In this document: piece after piece, positions 34,058 through 42,871 of the stretch
Layout: each line of letters opens with the position of its first letter
Numbering within the stretch: the first letter of the stretch is position 1
Origin: Rhodobacteraceae bacterium Alg238-R152
GTDB lineage: Bacteria; Pseudomonadota; Alphaproteobacteria; Rhodobacterales; Rhodobacteraceae
Length of the DNA: 64,000 nt
Assembly: GCA_900537125.1 (NCBI GenBank)
Contig: UNRJ01000004.1
Span: 186,001-250,000 of the forward strand
Direction of reading: 5' to 3'
Program-made: the position numbers and the translations under genes
The notes under the pieces: generated by a model
Told to the model about the DNA's origin: nothing
Database searches by the model: none
The model's input: only the letters and a program-made list of their open reading frames with translations

Positions 34058-34171
34058 ACACTCCGGTCGATGGGACTCGCCTGCGCGCTTGCGCACATAT
34101 TCCGCGCCAAATCGCAAGTTTTCAGCCCGCAAACACGCGCCTACCTTTGTCCCTAACAAAGGAGCATCAGC

Positions 34172-34666
34172 ATGACCGCGTCTTACACCCCGACCGCCCG
34201 CATTGGCCACGTGCACCTGAAGGTCGCCGACCTAGACCGCGCCATTGCGTTTTATTCCGACGTTTTGGGGTTTGAAGTGCAATCCCGCCTCGGCAACGAC
34301 GCCGCTTTTCTTGGGGCCGATGGCTATCATCATCACATCGGACTCAACACATGGCGCAGCAAAGGCAGTGGCCCCGCGCCCGAACACCACACCGGCCTGT
34401 TTCACACCGCCATCCTTTACCCATCTCGCGCGGACCTCGCCACCGCTGTGCAACGCGTCATCGACGCGGGCTACCCCGTCTTAGGTGCCTCTGACCATGG
34501 CGTCTCCGAAGCCATCTATTTCAACGATCCGGACGGCAACGGCGTAGAGCTGTATCGCGACCGACACTCCGCAGAGTGGCCTCGGCATTGTGACGGCAGC
34601 CTGCAAATGTACAGCAGACCCCTCCAACTTGACGGGCTTTTGGCGGACGCCAGCGAACTCTCGTGA
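34172..34666 (+). CDS. VOC-family protein (glyoxalase/ring-cleavage dioxygenase-like)
   Basis: A 164-residue vicinal-oxygen-chelate protein. The opening IGHVHLKVADLDRAIAFYSDVLGFEV contains the first metal His, HHIGLNTW and HHTGLFHTAILYPSRADLATAVQRV lie in the middle, and ISDHGVSEAIYFNDPDGNGVELYRDR-type segments (here SDHGVSEAIYFNDPDGNGVELY) give the last His and Glu ligands. This looks like the CatE-type of ring-cleavage dioxygenase, though half-length. AAGGAG precedes the ATG. Substrate unknown. Confidence 0.83.
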   Translation: MTASYTPTARIGHVHLKVADLDRAIAFYSDVLGFEVQSRLGNDAAFLGADGYHHHIGLNTWRSKGSGPAPEHHTGLFHTAILYPSRADLATAVQRVIDAGYPVLGASDHGVSEAIYFNDPDGNGVELYRDRHSAEWPRHCDGSLQMYSRPLQLDGLLADASELS

Positions 34667-34705
34667 TGTCATAAAACTGCAAGCGACTTGTCACGAATCT
34701 GAATC
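34666..34705 (+). promoter_or_regulatory. Candidate multi-unit Pho box upstream of phoX
   Basis: Four heptamers at 11-base spacing: ATGTCAT, CTGCAAG, TTGTCAC and CTGAATC, each separated by four bases. PhoB sites are direct repeats of CTGTCAT with four-base spacers. The first unit matches 6 of 7 and the third 5 of 7; the others are weak. Position about 50-90 bases before the phoX start is appropriate. Confidence 0.5.
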
Positions 34706-34757
34706 CATCGCCTTCTAGCTTGGACACCACTAACGATCCAAGCCTCAGGAGCCAGGC

Positions 34758-36644
34758 ATGTCCCACGGCGAACTTTCATTTGACGAAATTGACGAGCTGA
34801 TCTCGCCACGCGCGGAAGAAACCGATTTTGACCATGTGGTGGAAACCGCCCTGTCCCGCCGTGGCTTCCTGGGCGGTGTGATGACCTTTGGTCTCGGCTC
34901 CTTTCTGGTCGGCACCACAGCCCTAACCCGCGAGGCGGTGGCCGCGGGGGATCGTTTTGGCTTCACCCAGGTTGCGGCCAACACCGAGGACACCATCACC
35001 GTGCCAGAAGGTTTTGAGTGGGAACAGGTTGTAACCTGGGGCGACCCGCTTTTCTCTGACGCCCCCGCCTTTGACGAAGCCACCCGTGGCAGCGCCGCCT
35101 CTCAGGCCCGCGCCTTTGGTGACAACAACGATGGCATGTCGATCTTCACCAAAGACGGCCGCACCGTCATGGCGATCAATAACGAATACACCAACCGCAA
35201 GATCCTCTGGGGCAACAACCCCGACGGCAAATGGGTCTCTGACGACGACGTGCAAAAAGGCATGAACGCCCATGGCGTGTCCGTGTTTGAAGTGGCGCGC
35301 GACGAGAACGGCAACTGGCAGGTTGTGGTCGACAGCGACTTAAACCGCCGCATCACGCCGCAAACCGACATGGACCTGACCGGTCCTGCCGCAGGCCATG
35401 ACCTGTTGAAAACCGACGCCGATCCAACCGGCACCACAACTAAAGGTACTTGGAACAACTGCGGCAACGGTGAAACCCCTTGGGGCACCTATCTGACCTG
35501 CGAAGAAAATTTCAACGGCTACTTCTCCGCCAAAGACGAAGCACACGAAGTCTCCCCAGAACTCAAGCGCTACGGTGTATCCTCCAAAGACTGGGGCTAC
35601 GGCTGGGCCAAAGTGGACGCACGCTTTGACGTCTCCAAAAACCCAAATGAGCCCAACCGCGCGGGCTATGTGGTCGAAATCGACCCGTTTGATCCAACCG
35701 CTACGCCAAAGAAACGCACCGCTCTGGGCCGTTTCAAACATGAAAACGCCGCCGTGGTCCTCGCACCAAACGGCAAAGCAGTTGTTTACCTCGGCGACGA
35801 CGAACGCGGAGAGTTCCTCTACAAATTTGTCTCCCACGGCGTCTATACCGCCACCGGCGACAACAGCGATCTTTTGGAAAATGGCGACCTGTTTGTCGCC
35901 AAATTCTTTGACGACATGCGCGGCGAATGGCTGGCACTTACACCAGAAACCACCGGCATGTCAGACGCAGAAATCCGCATCCACACTCGTCAGGCGGCGT
36001 CCCACGTTGGCGCAACCACGATGGACCGCCCAGAATGGGTGGCGGTGAACCCAACCAAGGCAGAAGCCTATGTTGCGCTCACCAACAACAAGAACCGTGG
36101 CAAAAAGCCAAACGCCGGTGGCGATGACACCGCGGCCAATGGCCCCAACCCACGTGACCACAACAACTACGGTCAAATCGCACGCTGGATGCCGGACAAT
36201 GAGGACCACAGCGCCAACGGGTTTAGCTGGAACCTCTTCGCACTGGCCGGCAACCCGGATGTGCATGATGATGCATATGCAGGCAGCGAGAACATCAATG
36301 CTGGAAATATGTTCAACTCGCCGGATGGTATGGCCTTTGACGAGACCGGCCTGTTGTGGATCCAGACTGACGGCAAATATTCTAACGAAGGCGACTTTGC
36401 GGGCATGGGCAACAACCAGATGCTTGCGGGCGACACCGTCACCGGTGAAATCCGCCGCTTCCTGGTTGGTCCAAATGAATGTGAAGTCACCGGAGTTTGC
36501 TGGTCCCCGGATCGCCGCACCATGTTTGTCGGCATTCAGCACCCGGGCGAAAAAGGCAACTCCCACTTCCCGGATGGCGGCACCTCCGTGCCACGGTCTG
36601 GTGTATACTCGGTACGTCGCACAGACGGCGGCCTTATTGGATAA
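34758..36644 (+). CDS. phoX: PhoX-family alkaline phosphatase (DUF839), Tat-exported
   Basis: A 628-residue secreted phosphatase that releases phosphate from organic esters under P limitation. The N-terminus carries a Tat signal (LSRRGFLGGVMTFGLGSFLVGTTAL at about 33-57) behind an unusually long n-region. The mature part has DUF839 features: NNDGMSIF, INNEYTN, GTWNNCGNGETPWGTYLTCEENFNGYF (the Cys-containing active-site region), GRFKHENAAVV, DRPEWVAVNP and NMFNSPDGMAFDETGLLWIQTDG. Characterised PhoX enzymes use Fe and Ca cofactors and fold before Tat export. A candidate Pho box lies upstream and a strong terminator downstream, so it is a single-gene unit. Confidence 0.9.
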   Translation: MSHGELSFDEIDELISPRAEETDFDHVVETALSRRGFLGGVMTFGLGSFLVGTTALTREAVAAGDRFGFTQVAANTEDTITVPEGFEWEQVVTWGDPLFSDAPAFDEATRGSAASQARAFGDNNDGMSIFTKDGRTVMAINNEYTNRKILWGNNPDGKWVSDDDVQKGMNAHGVSVFEVARDENGNWQVVVDSDLNRRITPQTDMDLTGPAAGHDLLKTDADPTGTTTKGTWNNCGNGETPWGTYLTCEENFNGYFSAKDEAHEVSPELKRYGVSSKDWGYGWAKVDARFDVSKNPNEPNRAGYVVEIDPFDPTATPKKRTALGRFKHENAAVVLAPNGKAVVYLGDDERGEFLYKFVSHGVYTATGDNSDLLENGDLFVAKFFDDMRGEWLALTPETTGMSDAEIRIHTRQAASHVGATTMDRPEWVAVNPTKAEAYVALTNNKNRGKKPNAGGDDTAANGPNPRDHNNYGQIARWMPDNEDHSANGFSWNLFALAGNPDVHDDAYAGSENINAGNMFNSPDGMAFDETGLLWIQTDGKYSNEGDFAGMGNNQMLAGDTVTGEIRRFLVGPNECEVTGVCWSPDRRTMFVGIQHPGEKGNSHFPDGGTSVPRSGVYSVRRTDGGLIG

Positions 36645-36709
36645 CGACTACACAAATTCTGACTACCTAAAGACCTTTTTACAGATCTCTTTTTAGAACC
36701 AAAACTTTG

Positions 36710-36740
36710 GCCCCCGACCACCCCCTGGTCGGGGGCTTTT
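36710..36740. terminator. Terminator between phoX and the SDR gene
   Basis: Perfect eleven-base stem GCCCCCGACCA / TGGTCGGGGGC with a CCCCC loop and TTTT. It lies between two convergent genes. Confidence 0.92.
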
Positions 36741-36757
36741 CTTGGCTGAACCTTCGC

Positions 36758-37486
36758 TTAGCCGCGCCCGATGTACGGCATCTTGGTCGCCATCACTGTC
36801 ATGAACTGCACATTCGCATTCAGCGGCATCTCCGCCATATGCAACACAGACCGCGCCGCGTCCTGCACATCCATCGTGGCATTGGGCGCTTTGCCATCGG
36901 CTTGCAAACGCGCGTTCAAATCTGCGACCATATCGGTCTCCGCATTGCCAATGTCGATCTGACCGCAAGCGATATCATACGGCCGTCCATCCAGCGACAA
37001 CGTGCGTGTCAGCCCTGTCACCGCATGTTTGGTCAGCGTGTAACACACCGAGCCTTCACGCGGCACATGCGCGCTCAGTGACCCGTTGTTGATGATCCGT
37101 CCCCCTTGAGGCACCTGGCGACGCATCTGCGCATAGGCCAGCTTGGCGGCTATAAACATGCCGCGCACGTTCACGTCGAGCACCTGATCAAACCCGCCCA
37201 GATCAATCTCATCGATCGATCCCGCAGGCCCAAACATACCCGCATTGTTGAACAATGCGTCCAACCGCTCGGCCCGCGCCACAAACCGTGCAAACGCGCC
37301 TTCCATGGCCGCCGCATCGGTCACATCCGCCACCAAAGGCACCGCATTTACATGCTCGTCCGCAATTGCTTGCAGCTTCTCTTCACTGCGTGCCAAAATG
37401 CCAACGCGCCAGCCCGCTTCCAGAAAGGCCTCCGCTGCCGCTTTGCCAATGCCTTGGCTCGCGCCGGTCACAATGATGCTCTTCAC
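36758..37486 (-). CDS. SDR-family NAD(P)-dependent oxidoreductase
   Basis: A classical short-chain dehydrogenase/reductase of 242 residues: cofactor loop VTGASQGIGKAAAEAF at the N-terminus, ARSEEKLQAI (an Arg after the second strand suggests NADP preference), DALFNNAGMFG, GGRIINNGSLSAH with the catalytic Ser and CYTLTKHA with Tyr-x-x-x-Lys. Starts with GTG at 37486, overlapping the stop of the helicase gene by four bases. Substrate unknown. Confidence 0.9.
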   Translation of the reverse strand: MKSIIVTGASQGIGKAAAEAFLEAGWRVGILARSEEKLQAIADEHVNAVPLVADVTDAAAMEGAFARFVARAERLDALFNNAGMFGPAGSIDEIDLGGFDQVLDVNVRGMFIAAKLAYAQMRRQVPQGGRIINNGSLSAHVPREGSVCYTLTKHAVTGLTRTLSLDGRPYDIACGQIDIGNAETDMVADLNARLQADGKAPNATMDVQDAARSVLHMAEMPLNANVQFMTVMATKMPYIGRG

Positions 37487-39015
37487 GCATTTTCCTCCTG
37501 CGCCATCAACTCCAGCGGCGCAGGCGCCACCGTCAAATCACTCACGTCCAGCGGACCCGAAGGCTTGGCCAGCCGATTGCGCACCACCCAATGCAGCCGC
37601 TCGCTCGCCCGCGTGATCGCCACATAAGCCAGGCGTTTCCACAAGGGTTGCCCGGCCTCATTCCGGTTCATCCGCGCCGCCACAAACAGGTCTGGCGCAA
37701 ACACTTGCACATTCTCCCACTGCGAGCCCTGCGCCTTGTGAATGGTCACCGCCGCCCCATGCAGGAACGTCGCCCCCATGCGTGCGGCATAAGGAATAAA
37801 CGGCTCTTCCTCATCCGGCATCTCAATCTTCACAATCGAGGCCGCCGACACACGCGGGTCTTCCGCCCCCATCACATGCAACCGTGAAAATCCCGGCTTG
37901 CGCCCCGGCCCGAGATAAATCACCTGCGCCCCTTTGATCAGCCCCCGCGCCTCCAAATCCAGCCGCTTCTTACGGTGTTTCATCGGCAGCTCGATCCCGT
38001 CACAGATCAGCGGCTCCCCTTCCATCAACTCATCTTCGGGCGCACCGTGCACCCTGCGAAACGCGTTGATCAGCCGGATACGGGTTGCGTTGCGCCACAC
38101 CAACACGGGTGAGCGCGCCATCAGATCGACCTCAACCCGCTGCGCCAGAACCACACGATCATCTTTGCGCGCGGCCTCCTCCACCATGCGTTCAAAATCC
38201 TGAAACCCCAGCTGAGGATCGGCCAGCGCATGCGCCAAATCCAAAATTGGGTTGTCCGCATCCTGCCGGTGAATACGCTCCAAATTGTAGACCGCAGGCG
38301 CAGGCAGCTTATCAAACACCATCGCGCCCGACTGGTTCACCGGGGCCAACTGCGCCGGATCACCAAACAACACCAGCGTGCTGAAAATCTCTTTCAGATC
38401 ATCAAACTGCTTGTCATCCAGCATCGAGCTTTCGTCAATGAACCCGATGTCCAGTGGGTCATCCCGCCGCTTCCAGCCGGTGATAAAATCACTGCCCCGC
38501 AACCCAGCCGCCGCCAAAGCGCCGGGAATGGATTTGTGCAGCTGATAAAACGCATGTGCCCGATCCAAGGCCTCTTCCGTCAGCCCTTCAATCTCTGGCT
38601 TCTCACCTTTTTCCGCCAGCCACTCCGCAATCTTCTCATATTCCGGATCATAAACCGGCGTGTAGATGATCCGGTGAATGGTCGTCGCAGGCACGCCGCG
38701 CATCCGCAAAACACTCGCCGCCTTGTTGGTGGGAGCCAAAATAGCCAGCGTGCGATGATCTTTCTTGCGCTTGCCTTCATAATCGCCGGAGACAATGTCC
38801 ACCCCCGCGCCTTCCAAGGCTTTCACCATCTCCGCCAGCAACAAGGTTTTACCGGACCCTGCCTTACCGGTCACGGCAGCAATTGCCTGTTTGCCTTCGA
38901 TCGCAGGCGTCAAAAGGCCTTCGTCCAAATCCACCCCCAGCCCTTTGAGCAAAGAGGAAATATTGTCAAAGGCCTCGGCCTGATCGTGGCTGAATGTAAC
39001 GGATGTGCTGCTCAT
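37483..39015 (-). CDS. RecD-like superfamily 1 DNA helicase
   Basis: A 510-residue ATPase with SF1B helicase motifs: Walker A VTGKAGSGKTLLLAEMV (about 48-64), motif Ia LAPTNKAASVLR, DEAD-equivalent IGFIDESSMLD, motif III VLFGDPAQLAPVNQSG, RIHRQ (motif IV-like) and the C-terminal TIHKAQGSQWENV and YVAITRASERLHWV motifs of UvrD_C_2. It is shorter than E. coli RecD and has no nuclease partners nearby, so it resembles stand-alone RecD2/Dda-type helicases or an exodeoxyribonuclease V alpha-like protein. The preferred substrate is not visible. Confidence 0.87.
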   Translation of the reverse strand: MSSTSVTFSHDQAEAFDNISSLLKGLGVDLDEGLLTPAIEGKQAIAAVTGKAGSGKTLLLAEMVKALEGAGVDIVSGDYEGKRKKDHRTLAILAPTNKAASVLRMRGVPATTIHRIIYTPVYDPEYEKIAEWLAEKGEKPEIEGLTEEALDRAHAFYQLHKSIPGALAAAGLRGSDFITGWKRRDDPLDIGFIDESSMLDDKQFDDLKEIFSTLVLFGDPAQLAPVNQSGAMVFDKLPAPAVYNLERIHRQDADNPILDLAHALADPQLGFQDFERMVEEAARKDDRVVLAQRVEVDLMARSPVLVWRNATRIRLINAFRRVHGAPEDELMEGEPLICDGIELPMKHRKKRLDLEARGLIKGAQVIYLGPGRKPGFSRLHVMGAEDPRVSAASIVKIEMPDEEEPFIPYAARMGATFLHGAAVTIHKAQGSQWENVQVFAPDLFVAARMNRNEAGQPLWKRLAYVAITRASERLHWVVRNRLAKPSGPLDVSDLTVAPAPLELMAQEENA

Positions 39016-39377
39016 GGCGCGACCCTATAATGCGTGGCGCATGGGGGCCAGCGGGTTTCGTAAACCTATGCCCGGAATCAAGCCGCAGGCGCCGGGCAAC
39101 GCCCGACCTCCCCCACGGGAGGGCGTTTCTGGACCGCTGCGACAGCCAAATGGGTCTGAGTTTCTTGGCAGTAGGTCAGGCACATTGAAACCAAACAGCG
39201 CCCCCCCGAGGTCGGGCGCTGCCCTTCAGTCCATATCGAAGGTATCCCTTTCAGCTATTCATCTTGAAAGTCCAGCTTTTCGGGAACACGGCTCTTTCCG
39301 TAATAGCTAAATACAGACCATCGAAACGCATCTCTTCTCATTTCCAACACAAGATCATTTTGGGCTTTTGCCAAGGC
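39016..39377. other. Intergenic region with a long-range inverted repeat
   Basis: About 360 bases with no credible gene. The only clear structure is the GC-rich inverted repeat at 39094-39224 listed separately; the remainder (about 39230-39377) is AT-richer and unremarkable. Confidence 0.6.
39094..39224. repeat. GC-rich inverted repeat pair
   Basis: GGGCAACGCCCGACCTC at 39094-39110 and GAGGTCGGGCGCTGCCC at 39208-39224 are inverted copies with one difference, about 97 bases apart. A shorter hairpin (CTCCCCCACGGGAG) follows the left arm. This looks like a dispersed intergenic element of the kind common in roseobacters, but copy number cannot be seen here. Confidence 0.6.
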
Positions 39378-39714
39378 TTAATAGGAAGGAGCCAAAGCCT
39401 GGCTGCTGGAAGATAACTCGAAGTGCGCCTCGAAGTACCTCTTTTGCAACATCCCCCACGCCATCATGACTAATTTGTCGGCATAGAAAATCAGTTTTGG
39501 CAACTGCTCGGTTGCAGGCCTCATGGTCTCACAAAACTCTTGCTCGCTTGTATCTTGGTAAGTGTCATTCAACGGAGGCAAAACAGAGAGAAAGCTAAGG
39601 TAAGCTTCTCTTTTTTCAGCAAGTATCCGTTCCGACTCCGCCCAAAAACCTCCCAAAAACAAAGCCGAGCACTCCAACGACCAAACTGACCAGTGCCCCT
39701 AAAAAACTAAACAA
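39378..39714 (-). pseudogene. Small membrane-anchored hypothetical protein with an apparent frameshift
   Basis: On the minus strand, TTG at 39714 (preceded by GAAGGG) opens a frame encoding a hydrophobic helix (LFSFLGALVSLVVGVLGFVFGRFLGG). That frame stops soon after, while the +1 frame continues from the same point with WAESERILAEKREAYLSFLSV and ends at 39378 after about 90 residues. The two halves make sense as one protein: a membrane anchor, a charged helix and a soluble tail. The shift lies in GGTTTTTGGG at about 39645-39655. A sequencing error or ribosomal slip is possible. If started at the in-frame TTG 39677 instead, the soluble part alone is 99 residues. No family recognised; base composition is AT-richer than in neighbours. 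Confidence 0.45.
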
Positions 39715-39805
39715 TGTTATGAACCCTTCTACTTCTGACAACTCAAATAAAACTTCTGCGAAGCCTAAAACCAATTAGATCACCAGACCAAATCACTAAG
39801 ATTGA

Positions 39806-39844
39806 ACAAAAAAAGACCCCCGAAACCTTGCGGCTCCGGGGGCT
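39806..39844 (-). terminator. Rho-independent terminator after ccr
   Basis: Read on the minus strand: AGCCCCCG, a 14-base loop region with secondary pairing, CGGGGGT and then a run of seven or more T. It lies 40 bases after the ccr stop. Confidence 0.85.
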
Positions 39845-39883
39845 GGAGGAAACGGGGGAAACCGTTTGACCTATTCGTAACGC

Positions 39884-41170
39884 TTACTTGCCCGCGTCGA
39901 GCACATCTTCTAGCGTGCGCAGGCCGGTCTTTGGCGCCTGCACCAGCACCGACATGTTGCCCGGCTTGTGCTCGTTGCGCAGCATCTTCATGTGCGCATC
40001 CGGCAGCTCTGCCCATGGGAAGACTTCCGACATACATGGGTCCAGACGACGCTCCACCATCAACTGGTTGGCGGCCGCGGCCTGCTTCAGGTGGGCAAAG
40101 TGGCTGCCCTGCAGACGCTTCTGGTGCATCCACATGTAACGCACGTCAAAGGTACAGTTGAAACCAGACGTCCCGGCGCAGATCACAACCATGCCGCCTT
40201 TTTTCACCACCAACGTGGACACCGGGAAAGTCGCCTGACCGGGGTGCTCAAACACCATGTCCACGTTTATGCCTTTGCCGGTGATCTCCCAGATCGCCTT
40301 GCCAAACTTGCGCGCTTCTTTCAGCCAATCATTGTACTCTGGCGTGTTCACTGTCGGCAGCTGACCCCAGCAGTTGAAGTCGTTGCGGTTGATCACGCCT
40401 TTTGCACCAAGCCCCATGACAAAGTCACGCTTGCTCTCGTCCGAAATCACACCAATCGCATTGGCACCGGCGGTGTTGATCAGCTGGATCGCATAAGAGC
40501 CCAGCCCACCGGACGCGCCCCAAACCAGAACGTTCTGGCCCGGCTTCAGATCATGTGGCTCGTGGCCAAACAACATCCGGTACGCGGTGGCCAGTGTCAG
40601 CGTGTAACACGCGCTCTCTTCCCAAGTCAGGTGCTTGGGACGTGGCATCAATTGCTGCGCCTGCACACGGGTGAACTGCGAAAACGATCCGTCAGGGGTT
40701 TCATAGCCCCAGATGCGCTGGCTGTCGGAGAACATCGGGTCACCGCCGTTGCAGTGCTCGTCGTCGCCGTCATCCTGGTTGCAGTGGATCACAACCTCGT
40801 CACCCACTTTCCAGCGCTTCACCTTGTCACCAATGGCCCAAACGATACCCGCCGCATCAGAACCGGCAATGTGGTACGGCTGCTTGTGTACATCAAACAT
40901 CGACACCGGAACGCCCAGACCGGCCCAAACGCCATTGTAGTTCACGCCCGCGGCCATCACCAGAACCAGCACTTCGTGGCTGTCCAGCGTTGGCACGTCG
41001 ACAACTTCTTGCAGCATCGCCTTATCCGGCTCGCCCTGACGTTCGCGGCGGATCGCCCACGCGTACATCTGTTTGGGCACATAGCCCATCGGGGGCATTT
41101 CACCCACTTCATAAAGGTCTTTTTGCGGTGCGTCGTAGGCCGCCAGGCCGTTGTCAGTATCCAGAGCCAT
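39884..41170 (-). CDS. ccr: Crotonyl-CoA carboxylase/reductase
   Basis: NADPH-dependent reductive carboxylation of crotonyl-CoA to ethylmalonyl-CoA, the key step of the ethylmalonyl-CoA pathway for acetyl-CoA assimilation. The 428-residue MDR-superfamily enzyme has ccr-specific segments: YEVGEMPPMGYVPKQMYAW, GVNYNGVWAGLGVPVSMFDVHKQPYHIAGSDAAGIVW, IHCNQDDGDDEHCNGGDPMFS, the nucleotide loop VWGASGGLGSYAIQL, and FEHPGQATFPVS plus CAGTSGFNCTFDVRYMWMHQKRLQGSHFA, which include residues of the CO2 pocket. ATG 41170 with AGGAGG upstream is chosen; the open frame extends to 41248. It is divergent in location from ecm, with a PlsB-like gene between. Confidence 0.96.
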   Translation of the reverse strand: MALDTDNGLAAYDAPQKDLYEVGEMPPMGYVPKQMYAWAIRRERQGEPDKAMLQEVVDVPTLDSHEVLVLVMAAGVNYNGVWAGLGVPVSMFDVHKQPYHIAGSDAAGIVWAIGDKVKRWKVGDEVVIHCNQDDGDDEHCNGGDPMFSDSQRIWGYETPDGSFSQFTRVQAQQLMPRPKHLTWEESACYTLTLATAYRMLFGHEPHDLKPGQNVLVWGASGGLGSYAIQLINTAGANAIGVISDESKRDFVMGLGAKGVINRNDFNCWGQLPTVNTPEYNDWLKEARKFGKAIWEITGKGINVDMVFEHPGQATFPVSTLVVKKGGMVVICAGTSGFNCTFDVRYMWMHQKRLQGSHFAHLKQAAAANQLMVERRLDPCMSEVFPWAELPDAHMKMLRNEHKPGNMSVLVQAPKTGLRTLEDVLDAGK

Positions 41171-41321
41171 TTTCGCCTCCTGATTGGTCGTTTCGCCGCG
41201 ATGCAGAATCGCGTTCCTGACACCGAAATATCGATGACGGAGTAACATTGCAACCCATAACGGGGTGTTTTTGTAATTTTATGACCCAGCAATCGCAGCA
41301 TAAATTGCTGCACTCGCACAA

Positions 41322-42680
41322 TCACTCAAGCAGATGCCGTATGGAGTTGGCATAATACCGCAAAATGTCCGCCTGCGCACAGTTGGCGGAATACCCCCCG
41401 TCCTTTTCGATGAGAATGCGCCGGCCAACCAACGTTCTAAGCGCCCCTTCGACCGCATCCTCCGGGGCATCCCGCAAAAACTGTGCCCGGTTCTGCGGCA
41501 AGACCGCCAAGCGCGCGGCAAACGCCGCGCTGGCCTTGCTGTGCGACAATGGCGCCTGTGCCTTCTCAAAAATATACGCCATCAACGGCACCGGTAGAAC
41601 CGGCACAACCGCGTTGATGCGCGCCATCAGTTCCAGCCCTAAGGGCTCCGCAACCTCGTCTTCCACATTTTGAGAAAATTCAGTCAACGAAAGCGGGCGT
41701 CCAAACTGCACTGTGGCATTGCCAAAGCGGTGCACTTTCCCACGCATACGCAACAACAGTTGTTTGAAGAAAAACCCAACGATCACACTGATCCGCGCCC
41801 GAAACCCATTTTTTCCACTTGCCGAGGCTTCCAGCAGGATCCGATCCTCCAGGACCCGATCATAGTTGATCGCCACCGGCACAAACACCACGTCACGCCC
41901 CTCAGGCTCATGGGCATCGGTGATGTATTTGAGCAATCCAAGCTTTGGATCCTGCGGCGCCCCCGTCAACGAAAGCCGCCCTTCTGGAAACATCGCCTGC
42001 GAGACCCCTGCTTCTGTCGCCAGCCGCACATAAGCGGCCAGAACTCTCCGATACAGATCGTTGCGTGATTTACGCCTGATGAAGTAAGCGCCCATGGCTC
42101 GGATCAACCGGCTCAGGGGCCAAACCCGCGCCCACTCACCCACCGCATAAGACAGTGCAGACCGGCGTGCCGCGAGATAGGTGATCAGCACGTAGTCCAT
42201 GTTGCTCTTGTGATTGATCACATAGACCACGGTGCTGTCATGTGAAATCGCATCCAATGCGGCCTCATCCACGTGGGTCAGCCGCACACGATAAAAGGCG
42301 CGACTCAAAAACCGCGCAATACGAATGGCCACACCAAAGTACATGGTCGCGGAGAACGACGGGACTATTTCGCGGGCATAGCGTTTGGCCACTTCAAACG
42401 CCACCGCCTCCGGGATCCCCTCTTCCGCCGCGTGCGCTGACACCGCGCGGGTCACATCCGGCTGGTAAATGAGCCGCTCGATCATGTCGTGCCTTTGCGC
42501 CAGCTTAAACGGCTCAATTGGCCGCTCCAGCTTTGCGTTCACGCGCGCCACCACCTTCTCCATGCGACGGCGAAAGAACCAGCGCACTGAAGGAAACAAC
42601 AAATGGCTGGCCGCCGTGACCACCGCAAACAGCAGGATCAGCACAAACAGCCAAATCGGGAGTTCAATTGTCGACGTCAT
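41322..42680 (-). CDS. Glycerol-3-phosphate/lysophosphatidate acyltransferase family protein (PlsB/PlsC-like)
   Basis: A 452-residue membrane-associated acyltransferase. One N-terminal helix (LPIWLFVLILLFAVVTAASHLLF) is followed by about 110 residues and then the acyltransferase motifs: His157-x4-Asp162 (INHKSNMDYV), GAYFIRRKSRND (motif II), FPEGRLSLTG (motif III, 231-240) and VFVPVAINYDRVLE (motif IV). Order and size are closer to PlsB-type glycerol-3-phosphate acyltransferases than to PlsC, though about half the length of E. coli PlsB. It should make lysophosphatidate for membrane lipids. ATG 42680 starts at the family-like N-terminus; the 44-codon upstream extension is rejected. Confidence 0.83.
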   Translation of the reverse strand: MTSTIELPIWLFVLILLFAVVTAASHLLFPSVRWFFRRRMEKVVARVNAKLERPIEPFKLAQRHDMIERLIYQPDVTRAVSAHAAEEGIPEAVAFEVAKRYAREIVPSFSATMYFGVAIRIARFLSRAFYRVRLTHVDEAALDAISHDSTVVYVINHKSNMDYVLITYLAARRSALSYAVGEWARVWPLSRLIRAMGAYFIRRKSRNDLYRRVLAAYVRLATEAGVSQAMFPEGRLSLTGAPQDPKLGLLKYITDAHEPEGRDVVFVPVAINYDRVLEDRILLEASASGKNGFRARISVIVGFFFKQLLLRMRGKVHRFGNATVQFGRPLSLTEFSQNVEDEVAEPLGLELMARINAVVPVLPVPLMAYIFEKAQAPLSHSKASAAFAARLAVLPQNRAQFLRDAPEDAVEGALRTLVGRRILIEKDGGYSANCAQADILRYYANSIRHLLE

Positions 42681-42871
42681 CTTGCGACACTGCCAACAGC
42701 GAGCGTCCAGAACAATAGGCTTCGCGCAACGCTCCCCCGTCACCTCTGCCAGGGAATGGCGTTTTTTGCCGCGATGCAGCGAATTGACTTGCGCAGGATG
42801 TTTCGCGTACATACCCTCAAACGAAAGATTGTTGCTAGGTCACCACTGGACCCCCAGCAGAGGAATGAAAC

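Noticed and set aside
39968-41245. 425-codon plus-strand frame opposite ccr
   Set aside because: Antisense shadow of a gene with full family motifs; composition is His/Arg-rich and lacks any recognisable domain.
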